Under the pieces are notes generated by a model that was given only the letters and a program-made list of their open reading frames with translations, was not told the origin of the DNA and made no database searches. This document shows, piece after piece, positions 14,159 through 22,116 of a stretch of DNA of 28,807 nt. The first letter of the stretch is position 1. Each line of letters starts with the position of its first letter. Position numbers and translations under genes: made by a program. Source of the DNA: Acidobacteriota bacterium (GTDB lineage: Bacteria; Acidobacteriota; Blastocatellia; Pyrinomonadales; Pyrinomonadaceae); contig JAEZIT010000116.1 of the NCBI GenBank assembly GCA_023436495.1, forward strand, positions 1 through 28,807, written 5' to 3'.

Positions 14159-14185
14159 ATTAAAGCTTCTATCGCTGTATGTCAA
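14159..14185 (-). promoter_or_regulatory. Candidate sigma-70 promoter for the lipoprotein gene
   Basis: On the minus strand a perfect TTGACA (14185-14180) is followed by TTTAAT (14164-14159, five of six to consensus) at a short 15-base spacing; TAATTT at 17 bases is an alternative. It would give a leader of about 100 bases before the ATG at 14054. The rest of the 14055-14266 spacer holds a small CGCCG/CGGCG stem and nothing else I recognise. Confidence 0.45.
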
Positions 14186-14266
14186 TGCTAACGGCAATAC
14201 GCCGGATATACGGCGGCGTTGACCACGGGCGCACCGCTAATATGTACAGCCATTTGTTTAAAGTCT

Positions 14267-14623
14267 TTATTTCGGCGAGATTTCCTTCGCCAAGGTGGCC
14301 GCTAATGCACGTCGATCAGGTTCCGGATGCTCGTGGAGAGCCTTGAGGATCATGTCCTGGTGCGGTCTGAGGCGGCGTAGGAGAACTGAAGCTGAGCCGC
14401 GTTCAATGCGGTCCGGCGTTGTGAGTGCTTCGATAATGACCTGCATCTCCGTGTCGTCCGGCGGGGTGACCCTAAGCATCATGTCGAGTGCGGACGCTGC
14501 GTCATCGCTATAACGTCTGGCGTATGTGCACATCTCGCCTTCGTACAGGTATTCATCGGTCGAATCAAGAGCGGTTTCCAAAAGGGAGCGAAGTTCCGCG
14601 CTCCGGTCGCGTTTTCCGGCCAT
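14267..14623 (-). CDS. Small protein of unknown function
   Basis: A 118-residue protein without a signal peptide or membrane segment, so probably cytoplasmic. It looks mostly alpha-helical: charged helices (RDRSAELRSLLETALDS; PDRIERGSASVLLRRLRPHQ; EPDRRALAATLAKEI) separated by short proline-containing turns, a layout reminiscent of a short helical repeat protein. I recognise no family. The codon pattern matches the neighbourhood, and the frame is intact over the whole length. It is divergent from glyS, with an 82-base spacer containing a CCCGC/GCGGG stem (about 14642-14656). No Shine-Dalgarno sequence is seen before the ATG at 14623. Confidence 0.65.
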   Translation of the reverse strand: MAGKRDRSAELRSLLETALDSTDEYLYEGEMCTYARRYSDDAASALDMMLRVTPPDDTEMQVIIEALTTPDRIERGSASVLLRRLRPHQDMILKALHEHPEPDRRALAATLAKEISPK

Positions 14624-14705
14624 GCGGACATTTTACAGCGGCCCGCCTTTCAGCGGGAAATGCTTTCGTTGTAACATATTAAATTCGGCCTTCTGATCAT
14701 TTTTT

Positions 14706-16160
14706 ATGACTGCACCAAATATCGAGACAATCGTATCGTTATCAAAACGCCGCGGGTTCGTTTATCCCGCGTCGGATATTTACGGCGGGCTGGGCTCGTC
14801 ATGGGATTACGGCCCGCTTGGCGTTGAGCTGGCGAATAACATCAAGAACAGCTGGTGGCGTTGGGTGGTTTACGAACGCGACGATATCGAAGGCTTGGAT
14901 TCTTCGATCATCCAGAATCGGCTGGTCTGGAAATATTCCGGCCACGAAGAGACGTTCTCCGACCCGATGGTCGATTGCCGCAGCTGTAAGAGCCGCTTTC
15001 GCGAAGACAAGCTGATCGATGAATTCGGTAACACGAGCCCCGAGCATCATTCCGAAGCTCACACTTTTACGGGCAACGGCGGGAACCGGCTGCAGGCCAT
15101 GGGCATCAAATGCCCGAATTGCGGAGCGGTCGATTGGACCGAACCCCGGCCGTTCAACCTGATGTTCCGTACGACGGTCGGTGCCGTTTCGGCGGATGAC
15201 GATCCGGCGGCTTTGGCATATCTTCGGCCCGAGACCGCGCAGGGAATATTCACAAATTTCGCCAACGTTCTGAACACCTCTCGGAGAAAGCTGCCGTTCG
15301 GCATTGCGCAGATAGGAAAGGCATTTCGTAACGAAGTGACACCCGGCAATTTTATCTTTCGCACGCGCGAGTTCGAGCAAATGGAGATCGAATACTTCGT
15401 GCGGCCTGAAGACGCGCCGCAGGTCCACCAGGAATGGATCGACGGATTCGAAAAGTGGATCGAATCGTTGGGGATCTCTCGTGAGAACCTGAAATTTTAC
15501 GAACAGAAAAAGGAAGAACTCGCACATTATTCGGAGCGAACTGTCGATATCCTGTACCGCTTCTTTCCGGAACGGGCCGAAGACGACAAGCAATGGGACG
15601 AGCTGATGGGAATCGCGAACAGGACCGACTTCGATCTTCGCGTGCATTCGAAAAAGCCGGAAGATGCCGAAGGCAAACGGATCAATCCCGATTCGACCGA
15701 GGATCTTTCCTATTTTGACGAAGCGACAAAACAGCGATTCTATCCATACATCATCGAACCGTCGATCGGCGTCAACCGTACGCTGCTGGCTGTCATGATG
15801 GATGCGTACGAGGAACGCACGAACGAAAAGGGCGAGGTCCGCGTGATCCTGAAGCTCAAGCCGGAACTTGCTCCGATCAAGGTTGCCGTGCTTCCGCTCG
15901 CGAAAAACAAGCCCGAGATCGTAGAGATGGCACGAAAGATCAAAAAGGACCTGCAGCCGTCGATGCGTGCGGTCTACGACGACACCGGCGGCATCGGAAA
16001 GCTCTACGCCCGTCAGGACGAGATCGGGACGCCGTTCTGCGTCACGGTCGATCATCAATCGTTAGAGGACAATGCGGTGACCGTCCGCGACCGCGATTCA
16101 TGGGAGCAGGAACGTGTAAGTATCGATCGCCTCGAGGAATATTTAAAGGCAAGGTTATAA
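14706..16160 (+). CDS. glyS: Glycyl-tRNA synthetase, single-chain (alpha2) type
   Basis: Charges tRNA-Gly with glycine. This is the archaeal/eukaryotic-like class II form found in many bacteria, not the alpha2beta2 GlyQ/GlyS form. It begins SLSKRRGFVYPASDIYGG and GSSWDYGPLG, carries two CxxC pairs (C91/C94 and C126/C129) that suggest a zinc site, and shows class II motif 2 (FRTREFEQMEIEYF) and motif 3 (EPSIGVNRTLLAVM). The anticodon-binding domain starts at about residue 385 (LAPIKVAVLPLAKNKPE). The 484 residues fit the family. The ATG at 14706 lacks a clear Shine-Dalgarno sequence. ftcD follows after 48 bases in the same direction. Confidence 0.97.
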   Translation: MTAPNIETIVSLSKRRGFVYPASDIYGGLGSSWDYGPLGVELANNIKNSWWRWVVYERDDIEGLDSSIIQNRLVWKYSGHEETFSDPMVDCRSCKSRFREDKLIDEFGNTSPEHHSEAHTFTGNGGNRLQAMGIKCPNCGAVDWTEPRPFNLMFRTTVGAVSADDDPAALAYLRPETAQGIFTNFANVLNTSRRKLPFGIAQIGKAFRNEVTPGNFIFRTREFEQMEIEYFVRPEDAPQVHQEWIDGFEKWIESLGISRENLKFYEQKKEELAHYSERTVDILYRFFPERAEDDKQWDELMGIANRTDFDLRVHSKKPEDAEGKRINPDSTEDLSYFDEATKQRFYPYIIEPSIGVNRTLLAVMMDAYEERTNEKGEVRVILKLKPELAPIKVAVLPLAKNKPEIVEMARKIKKDLQPSMRAVYDDTGGIGKLYARQDEIGTPFCVTVDHQSLEDNAVTVRDRDSWEQERVSIDRLEEYLKARL

Positions 16161-16208
16161 GTACAGGTGTATTAAGGCCTCTAGCAGATCTCCATTAATC
16201 TGGCATCT

Positions 16209-17906
16209 ATGAAAAAACTCATCGAATGCGTGCCTAATTTCAGCGAAGGCCGCGATATGGCTGTGATCAAGTCAATCACCGACGAGATCGAAATTATCGA
16301 CGGCGTGAAACTGCTTGATGTCGATCCCGGTGCGACGACCAACCGAACGGTGGTCACGTTCGTCGGCACGCCGGATGAGGTGGTCGAGGCGGCGTTTCGG
16401 GCCGTAAAGAAGGCGCAGGAACTGATCGACATGCGCGGCCATAAGGGCGATCACCCTCGGTTTGGTGCGACGGACGTGTGCCCGCTCGTGCCCGTGTCGG
16501 GTATTTCGATGGAAGAGACTGCCGAATATGCTCGTAAACTTGGGCAGCGGATCGGTGAAGAGCTGGGAATTCCCGTTTACCTTTATGAAAATGCCGCTAC
16601 CGCGGAGATTCGCCGAAATCTGGCAAACTGCCGTGAGGGTGAATATGAATGCGTAAAGGACCGCATAGGCTCCGATGAATGGAAACCGGATTTCGGGCCG
16701 ACCGAATTCAGCGAAAGCGTCGCGCGTTCCGGAGCAACGGCTGTCGGCGCGAGAGATTTTCTGATCGCGGTCAATTTTAATCTGAACACTACATCGACGC
16801 GCCGGGCAAACGCCATTGCATTCGACGTTCGCGAAAAGGGAAGGCCGAAACGCGAGGGAAACCCGATCACGGGGAAACCCGTTCTCGACGAAAACGGCGA
16901 ACCGGTCATGATCCCGGGAACACTGAAAGGAACGAAGGCGATAGGCTGGTTCATCGAGGAATACGGCTTCGCACAGGTTTCGATGAATATAACGAACCTC
17001 TCCGATACGCCGCTTCACGTCGCCTTCGACGAAGTAAGCGAGAAAGCACGGCTGCGCGGGATTCGCGTGACGGGGCTCGAGATCGTGGGGCTTTTGCCGA
17101 AAAAGGCGATAATCGATGCCGGCAAGCATTACCTGACAAAACAGCGGCGCTCGCACGGTATCACTGAGGCAGAGATCATCAGGATCGCGATCAAGTCGAT
17201 GGGCCTCGACGACCTGAAGCCTTTTAACCCGCAGGAGAAGATCATCGAATACGTCCTTGCGGCGGAAGACCGCACCGAACGCCTGGTCGACCTGACATGT
17301 ACGGCGTTCGCTGACGAAACGGCTTCCGAATCTCCGGCACCGGGCGGCGGCTCCATATCTGCATATATGGGAGCTCTCGGAGCCGCTCTGGCCGCGATGG
17401 TCGCAAACCTGTCGTCGCACAAAGCCGGATGGGACGACCGTTGGGAAGAATTTTCCGACTGGGCGGTAAAGGCGCAGCAGATAAAGGAAGACCTGCTGGC
17501 CCTGGTTGACGAAGACACGGAATCGTTCAACAGAGTTATGGCGGCATTCGGCCTGCCGAAAGGAACCGACGAAGAAAAGGCCGCGAGGTCCGCCGCGATC
17601 CAGGAAGCGACGCGCTACGCGACCGAGGTGCCGTTCCGCACGATGCAGCGGGCCTTCGACGCATTCGAAGTTATCCGGGCGATGGCTGAAGTTGGAAACC
17701 CCAACTCCGTCACGGACGCCGGAGTCGGCGCCCTATGCGCACGCTCGGCTGTTATCGGGGCGTTTCTGAATGTGAAGATAAATGCCGCGGGCCTCAAGGA
17801 CAAAGAGTTCGCCGCCGATCTCCTGGCCCGCGGTGCCGGCATCGAAAACGCAGCGATCGAACGCGAAGCAGAGATCCTGTCTATCGTAAATTCGAAGATC
17901 GTTTGA
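16209..17906 (+). CDS. ftcD: Bifunctional glutamate formiminotransferase / formimidoyltetrahydrofolate cyclodeaminase
   Basis: Transfers the formimino group of formiminoglutamate to tetrahydrofolate and then releases ammonia to give methenyl-tetrahydrofolate, the end of one histidine-degradation route and an entry to the one-carbon pool. The formiminotransferase half (1 to about 330) starts MKKLIECVPNFSEGRD and has H82 in HKGDHPRFGA, the catalytic histidine by analogy with the mammalian enzyme. The cyclodeaminase half (about 355-565) has SPAPGGGSISAYMGALGAAL and NPNSVTDAGVGAL. The two domains are fused in 565 residues. No hutH, hutU or hutI is in the window, so its partners are elsewhere. It may be co-transcribed with glyS. 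Confidence 0.96.
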   Translation: MKKLIECVPNFSEGRDMAVIKSITDEIEIIDGVKLLDVDPGATTNRTVVTFVGTPDEVVEAAFRAVKKAQELIDMRGHKGDHPRFGATDVCPLVPVSGISMEETAEYARKLGQRIGEELGIPVYLYENAATAEIRRNLANCREGEYECVKDRIGSDEWKPDFGPTEFSESVARSGATAVGARDFLIAVNFNLNTTSTRRANAIAFDVREKGRPKREGNPITGKPVLDENGEPVMIPGTLKGTKAIGWFIEEYGFAQVSMNITNLSDTPLHVAFDEVSEKARLRGIRVTGLEIVGLLPKKAIIDAGKHYLTKQRRSHGITEAEIIRIAIKSMGLDDLKPFNPQEKIIEYVLAAEDRTERLVDLTCTAFADETASESPAPGGGSISAYMGALGAALAAMVANLSSHKAGWDDRWEEFSDWAVKAQQIKEDLLALVDEDTESFNRVMAAFGLPKGTDEEKAARSAAIQEATRYATEVPFRTMQRAFDAFEVIRAMAEVGNPNSVTDAGVGALCARSAVIGAFLNVKINAAGLKDKEFAADLLARGAGIENAAIEREAEILSIVNSKIV

Positions 17907-17937
17907 ATCCTGTATTACGCGGAATCGCGGAATCGGT

Positions 17938-18234
17938 TCAATTTGTGAGGTCGTCCGCAACGACCTTGCCCGTGCCGATCAGCACCGCAGGCTTTGTCAT
18001 CAGCGGTTCCAGAAATTGTCCGACGACCGGGGCCATCGCTTCGCGTGCGGCGGCCAGGTCCTCCCGGGTCTGCCATAATGTAAGTGTTATAAAACGGCCG
18101 GGTTCGGCCTCGACCACGACCGAACCGCGATACCCGTACAGGCTCGAATGCTTTCGGTCGAATTCCTTAAATCCCTCCGTGTTATAAAACGGTTCGTCCG
18201 GTGAATAAAAAGTTTCCCTTACAACTGCATACAT
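17938..18234 (-). CDS. Small ABM-like (dimeric alpha-beta barrel) protein
   Basis: A 98-residue protein (MYAVVRETFYSPDEPFYN...) with the outline of the antibiotic-biosynthesis-monooxygenase fold: an initial beta strand, a helix with FKEFDRKHSSLYGYRG, a central strand GRFITLTLWQTREDLAAAREA and a C-terminal strand. I chose the start at 18234 because GGAGGG lies seven bases upstream; the frame continues open to 18300 but those residues do not fit the fold. The substrate is unknown; proteins of this type range from monooxygenases to heme-degrading enzymes. It is convergent with ftcD (31-base gap), where a perfect AGGTCGT/ACGACCT stem at 17948-17966 lies inside the 3' end of the gene. Confidence 0.75.
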   Translation of the reverse strand: MYAVVRETFYSPDEPFYNTEGFKEFDRKHSSLYGYRGSVVVEAEPGRFITLTLWQTREDLAAAREAMAPVVGQFLEPLMTKPAVLIGTGKVVADDLTN

Positions 18235-18367
18235 AAAGTTGCCCTCCATTCTGCTTCTGCGACGGCCGATCAGACCCGCCGAATGAATTGATATTGCCAA
18301 TGTCTCCGCGTACCATCAAATGATAATATTTTAAGCGATCTCGAACATAAGCCGGCCATCAACGATT

Positions 18368-19798
18368 GTGAATAATATCCCGCGAAACATTACGGAACTT
18401 TCAGAAACGATCCGCCTTTCGGGCGGCCGCGCGATGCTGGTCGGCGGCTGTGTCCGCGATGAGCTGATGGGCATCGAGCCGAAGGATTGGGACCTGGAGG
18501 TTTACGGCATCGAGCCCGGTCGTTTGAAGGATATTCTGGCAGGATTTGCGGATTCTCATGGCATATCGCTAAAGGCCGTCGGCGAGGCGTTCGCGGTCTA
18601 TAAACTCGGCGATGATCTGGATGTTTCACTTCCGCGCCGGGAACGAAAGGTCGGCCGCGGGCATCGCGGGTTTGTCGTCGAAGGCGACCCCGATATGTCG
18701 TTCGAAGAAGCATGTTCGCGGCGGGATTTTACGATCAACGCAATTTTGCAGGACCCTCTGACCGGCGAGATAGTCGATCCGTACCGCGGCCGGGAAGCTA
18801 TTGGCGGTGAGATCTTGCGGCATGTATCCGAAGAAACGTTTGCCGAGGACAGCCTTCGCGTTCTGCGGGCGGCGCAATTTGCGGCGAGGTTCGAATTTGA
18901 CATAGCTCCCGACACCATCGAGATCTGCAAAACTATCGAAGTGACGGACCTGCCGAGGGAACGTGTTTGGGGCGAGATGGAAAAGCTCCTGCTAAAGGCG
19001 CAACACCCCTCTATCGGGCTTAAATGGCTGTACGAATTGCGCGTCGTCGATCAGATCTTTCCTGAGTTAAAGGCCCTCGTCGGCGTTCCGCAGGAGCCTG
19101 AATGGCACCCCGAAGGCGACGTTGACGTTCACACGCTGATGGTCGTTGACGAAGCCCGAAAACTGATCGACGACCTGCCGTATGAGAAGAAGGTGACCGT
19201 TATGCTCGCCGCGATCGCTCACGATTTCGGCAAGCCTCCGACGACGCAGTTCTTCGATGGTCGCTGGCGCTCGCATTCGCACGACGAAGCCGGCGTCGAA
19301 CCGACCTTGAGCTTTCTGGACACGCTTGGGATCTACACGCTCAACGGCTACGACGTGCGCAACCAGGTCGTTCAGCTCGTCCGCTATCATTTGAAGCCGG
19401 GCGAATTCTATAAAGCAAACGCGAAAAGCCCGGTCGGTGACGGAGCGTTCCGGCGTTTGGCGCGCAAGGTCGAACCTGACCTGCTATACCGTGTGGCCAA
19501 AGCCGACAGCCTCGGCAGAAACCCGGATTGGCTGCCTGCGGAGAAACGCTTCGGTTCAGAGGCTCAGGAGTGGTTCATCGAAAAGGTGCGTGAGCTTCAG
19601 ATCGAGAAAAAAGCTCCCGAGCCGATATTGATGGGAAGGCATCTGATCGAACTCGGATTAGAACCTTCGCCGCAGTTCAAGTCGATACTGGACGCCGTTT
19701 ATGAAATGCAGTTGGATGGGCAGGTCGAGCAGCTGGATCAGGCGATCGCGAAGGCGAAGAACATGATAACGACGGACGAGCGTCTCGGCCGATCCTGA
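18368..19798 (+). CDS. cca: CCA tRNA nucleotidyltransferase with HD domain
   Basis: Class II nucleotidyltransferase that builds or repairs the 3' CCA end of tRNA. The head domain shows MLVGGCVRDELMG, the metal-binding DWD (KDWDLEVYG), the RRDFTINAIL motif and EDSLRVLRAAQFAARFEFDI. The ERVWGEMEKLL segment follows, and an HD phosphohydrolase-like domain (HTLMVVDEA, IAHDFGKP, about 255-350) lies behind it, as in the HD-containing Cca subgroup. The 476 residues begin at a GTG (18368) that lacks a Shine-Dalgarno sequence; the true start might be slightly different. An extended -10-like TGATAATAT lies at 18321-18329. A poly(A) polymerase paralogue cannot be excluded from sequence alone. Confidence 0.88.
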   Translation: MNNIPRNITELSETIRLSGGRAMLVGGCVRDELMGIEPKDWDLEVYGIEPGRLKDILAGFADSHGISLKAVGEAFAVYKLGDDLDVSLPRRERKVGRGHRGFVVEGDPDMSFEEACSRRDFTINAILQDPLTGEIVDPYRGREAIGGEILRHVSEETFAEDSLRVLRAAQFAARFEFDIAPDTIEICKTIEVTDLPRERVWGEMEKLLLKAQHPSIGLKWLYELRVVDQIFPELKALVGVPQEPEWHPEGDVDVHTLMVVDEARKLIDDLPYEKKVTVMLAAIAHDFGKPPTTQFFDGRWRSHSHDEAGVEPTLSFLDTLGIYTLNGYDVRNQVVQLVRYHLKPGEFYKANAKSPVGDGAFRRLARKVEPDLLYRVAKADSLGRNPDWLPAEKRFGSEAQEWFIEKVRELQIEKKAPEPILMGRHLIELGLEPSPQFKSILDAVYEMQLDGQVEQLDQAIAKAKNMITTDERLGRS

Positions 19799-19800
19799 TC

Positions 19801-20202
19801 TTATTCCGCCATCATTTCGATCTGCTTCTTCTCGTGTTTCACCACCTCGGCCTTCAGATTCTCGTGCTTGATATCCACGCGAAGCCGGCGGTACAGACTC
19901 ATGAACTGGTTTGCGATCCAAGGCAGGGCAAAGAATGCGAGTACGTAGCCCCGCCAATCCGCGAAGAGGAGCTGAAAGCCTGTCAGCAGCAGCACGAGCA
20001 GCGTCACCCAGTGGCTGAAACAGTATTCGCAGGTCCAAACGTAAAAGAATTTACGAACGAAAATATTTGAAGCGGATTCACTGCAGTCCTTGCACCAATC
20101 TCGGGGTTCGCGAAATATCTCTTCCTGCGTCACCGTCCACGAAATGGAAGCGACGACGACCGCCAGGATAACGAGCCAAAATATCTGATCGGCGTACCAC
20201 AT
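19801..20202 (-). CDS. Small membrane protein with two CxxC motifs
   Basis: A 133-residue protein with about three transmembrane segments (residues about 5-24, 64-80 and 82-98) and a charged C-terminal tail (RRLRVDIKHENLKAEVVKHEKKQ). The loop after the first helix carries C37-x2-C40 (WCKDC) and C58-x2-C61 (CEYCFSHW), possibly a metal or disulfide centre at the membrane surface. The CxYCxxxW pattern and the early T-x-EEIFREP stretch resemble the DUF1360 family of small membrane proteins; I am not certain of this. It ends only two bases from the convergent cca stop. No Shine-Dalgarno sequence precedes the ATG at 20202. Confidence 0.7.
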   Translation of the reverse strand: MWYADQIFWLVILAVVVASISWTVTQEEIFREPRDWCKDCSESASNIFVRKFFYVWTCEYCFSHWVTLLVLLLTGFQLLFADWRGYVLAFFALPWIANQFMSLYRRLRVDIKHENLKAEVVKHEKKQIEMMAE

Positions 20203-20220
20203 ACTTAAAGTCTAGAGAAT

Positions 20221-20255
20221 AAAAAAACAGGTGGCAAGATTTTTTACTCGCCACC
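20221..20255 (-). terminator. Intrinsic terminator of the rpoD transcript
   Basis: On the minus strand GGTGGCGAG and CTTGCCACC pair over nine positions (one G-U) around an eight-base A/T loop (20230-20255), followed after two bases by seven T residues (20227-20221). It lies 24 bases after the rpoD stop and before the next minus-strand gene, so it separates the two. Confidence 0.92.
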
Positions 20256-20278
20256 CGTTCGTCTAATTGTTGGAAAAA

Positions 20279-22003
20279 TTACTGTTTCCCTTCAAGAAAC
20301 GCCTTTAGCCGCCGCGAACGCGACGGGTGGCGAAGCTTTCTCAGTGCCTTCGCCTCGATCTGGCGAATACGCTCGCGGGTGACGGCAAAATGCTGTCCGA
20401 CCTCTTCGAGCGTGTGCTCCGAACCCGTATTCCCGAGCCCGAATCGCATCTTGATCACCTTTTCCTCGCGGGGCGTAAGCGTCGCGAGTACTTCGTCCGT
20501 GATCTCACGCAGGTTCGAGAAGGTAACGGATTCCGCCGGATTCAGTATCGACTTGTCCTCGATAAAATCGCCGAGGTGCGAATCTTCTTCCTCACCGATG
20601 GGCGTCTCCAGCGAGATAGGTTCCTGTGCGATCTTCAGGACCTTTCGGACCTTCGACACCGGAATGTCCATACGCTTTGCGATCTCTTCCGACGTCGGTT
20701 CACGGCCGAGTTCCTGCACGAGCAGCCGTGATGTCCGGATAAGCTTGTTGATCGTTTCGATCATGTGCACCGGGATGCGGATCGTGCGTGCCTGGTCGGC
20801 GATCGCGCGGGTGATGGCCTGACGGATCCACCATGTCGCGTAGGTCGAGAATTTATAGCCGCGCCGCCATTCGAACTTGTCCACGGCCTTCATCAGGCCA
20901 ATGTTGCCTTCCTGGATCAGGTCCAGGAACTGCAGGCCGCGGTTCGTGTATTTCTTGGCGATCGAAACGACCAGACGCAGGTTAGCCTCGACCAATTCGC
21001 GTTTCGCCTGGTTGGTCTCGTATTCGCCGATGCTGATCGTCTGGTACGAACGCTTGATCTCGACCGCGGGCAGGTGATACTTGACCTCGAGCTCCGCGAT
21101 GGCTTCCTTCGCTTCGGTGATCTTGGCGTTAAGCTCGCGTTTTTCCGCTGCGGGCGGCTTTTTCTCGAGTCGTTCTTCCGCCTTTCTGATGACCCGTTCG
21201 TGCTTGCGTATCTCTTCGACGACCTTTCGGATCGCCGCGATCAACACCTGTGTCGAATGTTCGGTCAGGTTAAGATTCTTGATCTCCTGCGCTATCTCCA
21301 ACCGAGCACGGGCCGTCTGCCGTTTCAGCGACAAAAGCTTCTTCGACTTCTTTGCCGTGTTCTTCGCCTGTTCCTTTATCAGGGAATTCCAGGTTTTCAG
21401 TGCGGCCTCGTAATTCTGCTTGATATTGCCGATGCCTTCCAGCGTCCAGCGAAGGTATTCCTCGGCCTTGTCTTCCTCGACCGAGATCTCGGCCTGTTCG
21501 GAAAAAGTGACCGTTTCGCGAATGCTTGCCTTGCCTTTCGACAGGTCCTCGCCAATCTTCAAAAGCCGTTCAACGGCGATCGGCGAACGCGATATGGCTT
21601 TTTGGGTCTTGATCTGGCCGCGTTCGATGCGCTGTGCGATCGTTACCTCGCCTTCGCGGGTCAGCAGCGGCACGATGCCCATTTCGCGCAGATAAAGCCG
21701 GACCGGATCGTTCGATTTATCGAGTGCTCCGGCCGACAGGTCCAGGTCGAGTTCGTCGTCGTCGATGGCCTCTTCGTCATCGTCGAGCGCCAGGTTTGAC
21801 GCACGTTCCAGCATCTGTGCGTCCGATTCGGCCACGGAAATATTTGCGCCTTCGAGCCGGTCCAGAACGTCCTCGATGTCGTCGGGAGACATCATATTCT
21901 CGGGGATCTCCCGATTAAGCTCGTCGTAGCTCAGAAATTTCTTGCGCTTGCCAAGGGCAAGCAAGCGATCCATTAGATCTTCCTTTTCGTCGTAATCAGC
22001 CAT
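20279..22003 (-). CDS. rpoD: RNA polymerase primary sigma factor (sigma-70)
   Basis: Housekeeping sigma factor. The 574-residue product has an N-terminal region 1.1 (1 to about 80, ending in a strongly acidic run), region 1.2 (NDPVRLYLREMGIVPLLTREGE, about 98-120), a long charged non-conserved region (about 130-310), region 2 (KRELVEANLRLVVSIAKKY to FSTYATWWIRQAITRAIADQ, about 334-413), region 3, and region 4 with the helix-turn-helix (LEEVGQHFAVTRERIRQIEAKALRKLRHP). I start it at 22003 (MADYDEKEDL); the frame is open to 22084 but those residues are foreign. There is no Shine-Dalgarno sequence. It follows dnaG, a common arrangement. Confidence 0.97.
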   Translation of the reverse strand: MADYDEKEDLMDRLLALGKRKKFLSYDELNREIPENMMSPDDIEDVLDRLEGANISVAESDAQMLERASNLALDDDEEAIDDDELDLDLSAGALDKSNDPVRLYLREMGIVPLLTREGEVTIAQRIERGQIKTQKAISRSPIAVERLLKIGEDLSKGKASIRETVTFSEQAEISVEEDKAEEYLRWTLEGIGNIKQNYEAALKTWNSLIKEQAKNTAKKSKKLLSLKRQTARARLEIAQEIKNLNLTEHSTQVLIAAIRKVVEEIRKHERVIRKAEERLEKKPPAAEKRELNAKITEAKEAIAELEVKYHLPAVEIKRSYQTISIGEYETNQAKRELVEANLRLVVSIAKKYTNRGLQFLDLIQEGNIGLMKAVDKFEWRRGYKFSTYATWWIRQAITRAIADQARTIRIPVHMIETINKLIRTSRLLVQELGREPTSEEIAKRMDIPVSKVRKVLKIAQEPISLETPIGEEEDSHLGDFIEDKSILNPAESVTFSNLREITDEVLATLTPREEKVIKMRFGLGNTGSEHTLEEVGQHFAVTRERIRQIEAKALRKLRHPSRSRRLKAFLEGKQ

Positions 22004-22022
22004 ATTTAGATAAACAATTTGG

Positions 22023-22028
22023 ATTATA
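22023..22028 (-). promoter_or_regulatory. Candidate -10 box of an rpoD promoter
   Basis: A perfect TATAAT on the minus strand lies 20 bases before the rpoD start, in the 113-base spacer after dnaG. A TTTACG at a 20-base spacing is the only -35-like sequence, so the promoter is weak by consensus. Use of it would leave a leader of only about a dozen bases without a Shine-Dalgarno sequence. A second TATAAT (22111-22116) overlaps the end of dnaG. Confidence 0.35.
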
Positions 22029-22116
22029 ACCCGATAGAAATCGTTGTTCGTAAAGTAACGCAGCGTGAGCCGAATTTGTTTCAAATGTCCCGCGTTAATT
22101 TAAAAAGCTTATTATA

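Noticed and set aside
14799..16058. 419-codon minus-strand frame across glyS
   Set aside because: Antisense shadow of a clearly coding gene; no domain or ribosome-binding site.
20765..21799. 344-codon plus-strand frame across rpoD
   Set aside because: Antisense to rpoD, whose own regions 1.2 to 4 are all intact; composition is shadow-like.
22004..22084. Upstream extension of rpoD
   Set aside because: The added 27 residues are unlike region 1.1 and cover the likely promoter.
22111..22116. TATAAT at the 3' end of dnaG as a second rpoD promoter
   Set aside because: Only a TTGAGA at an overlong 20-base spacing accompanies it; kept as a note, not called.
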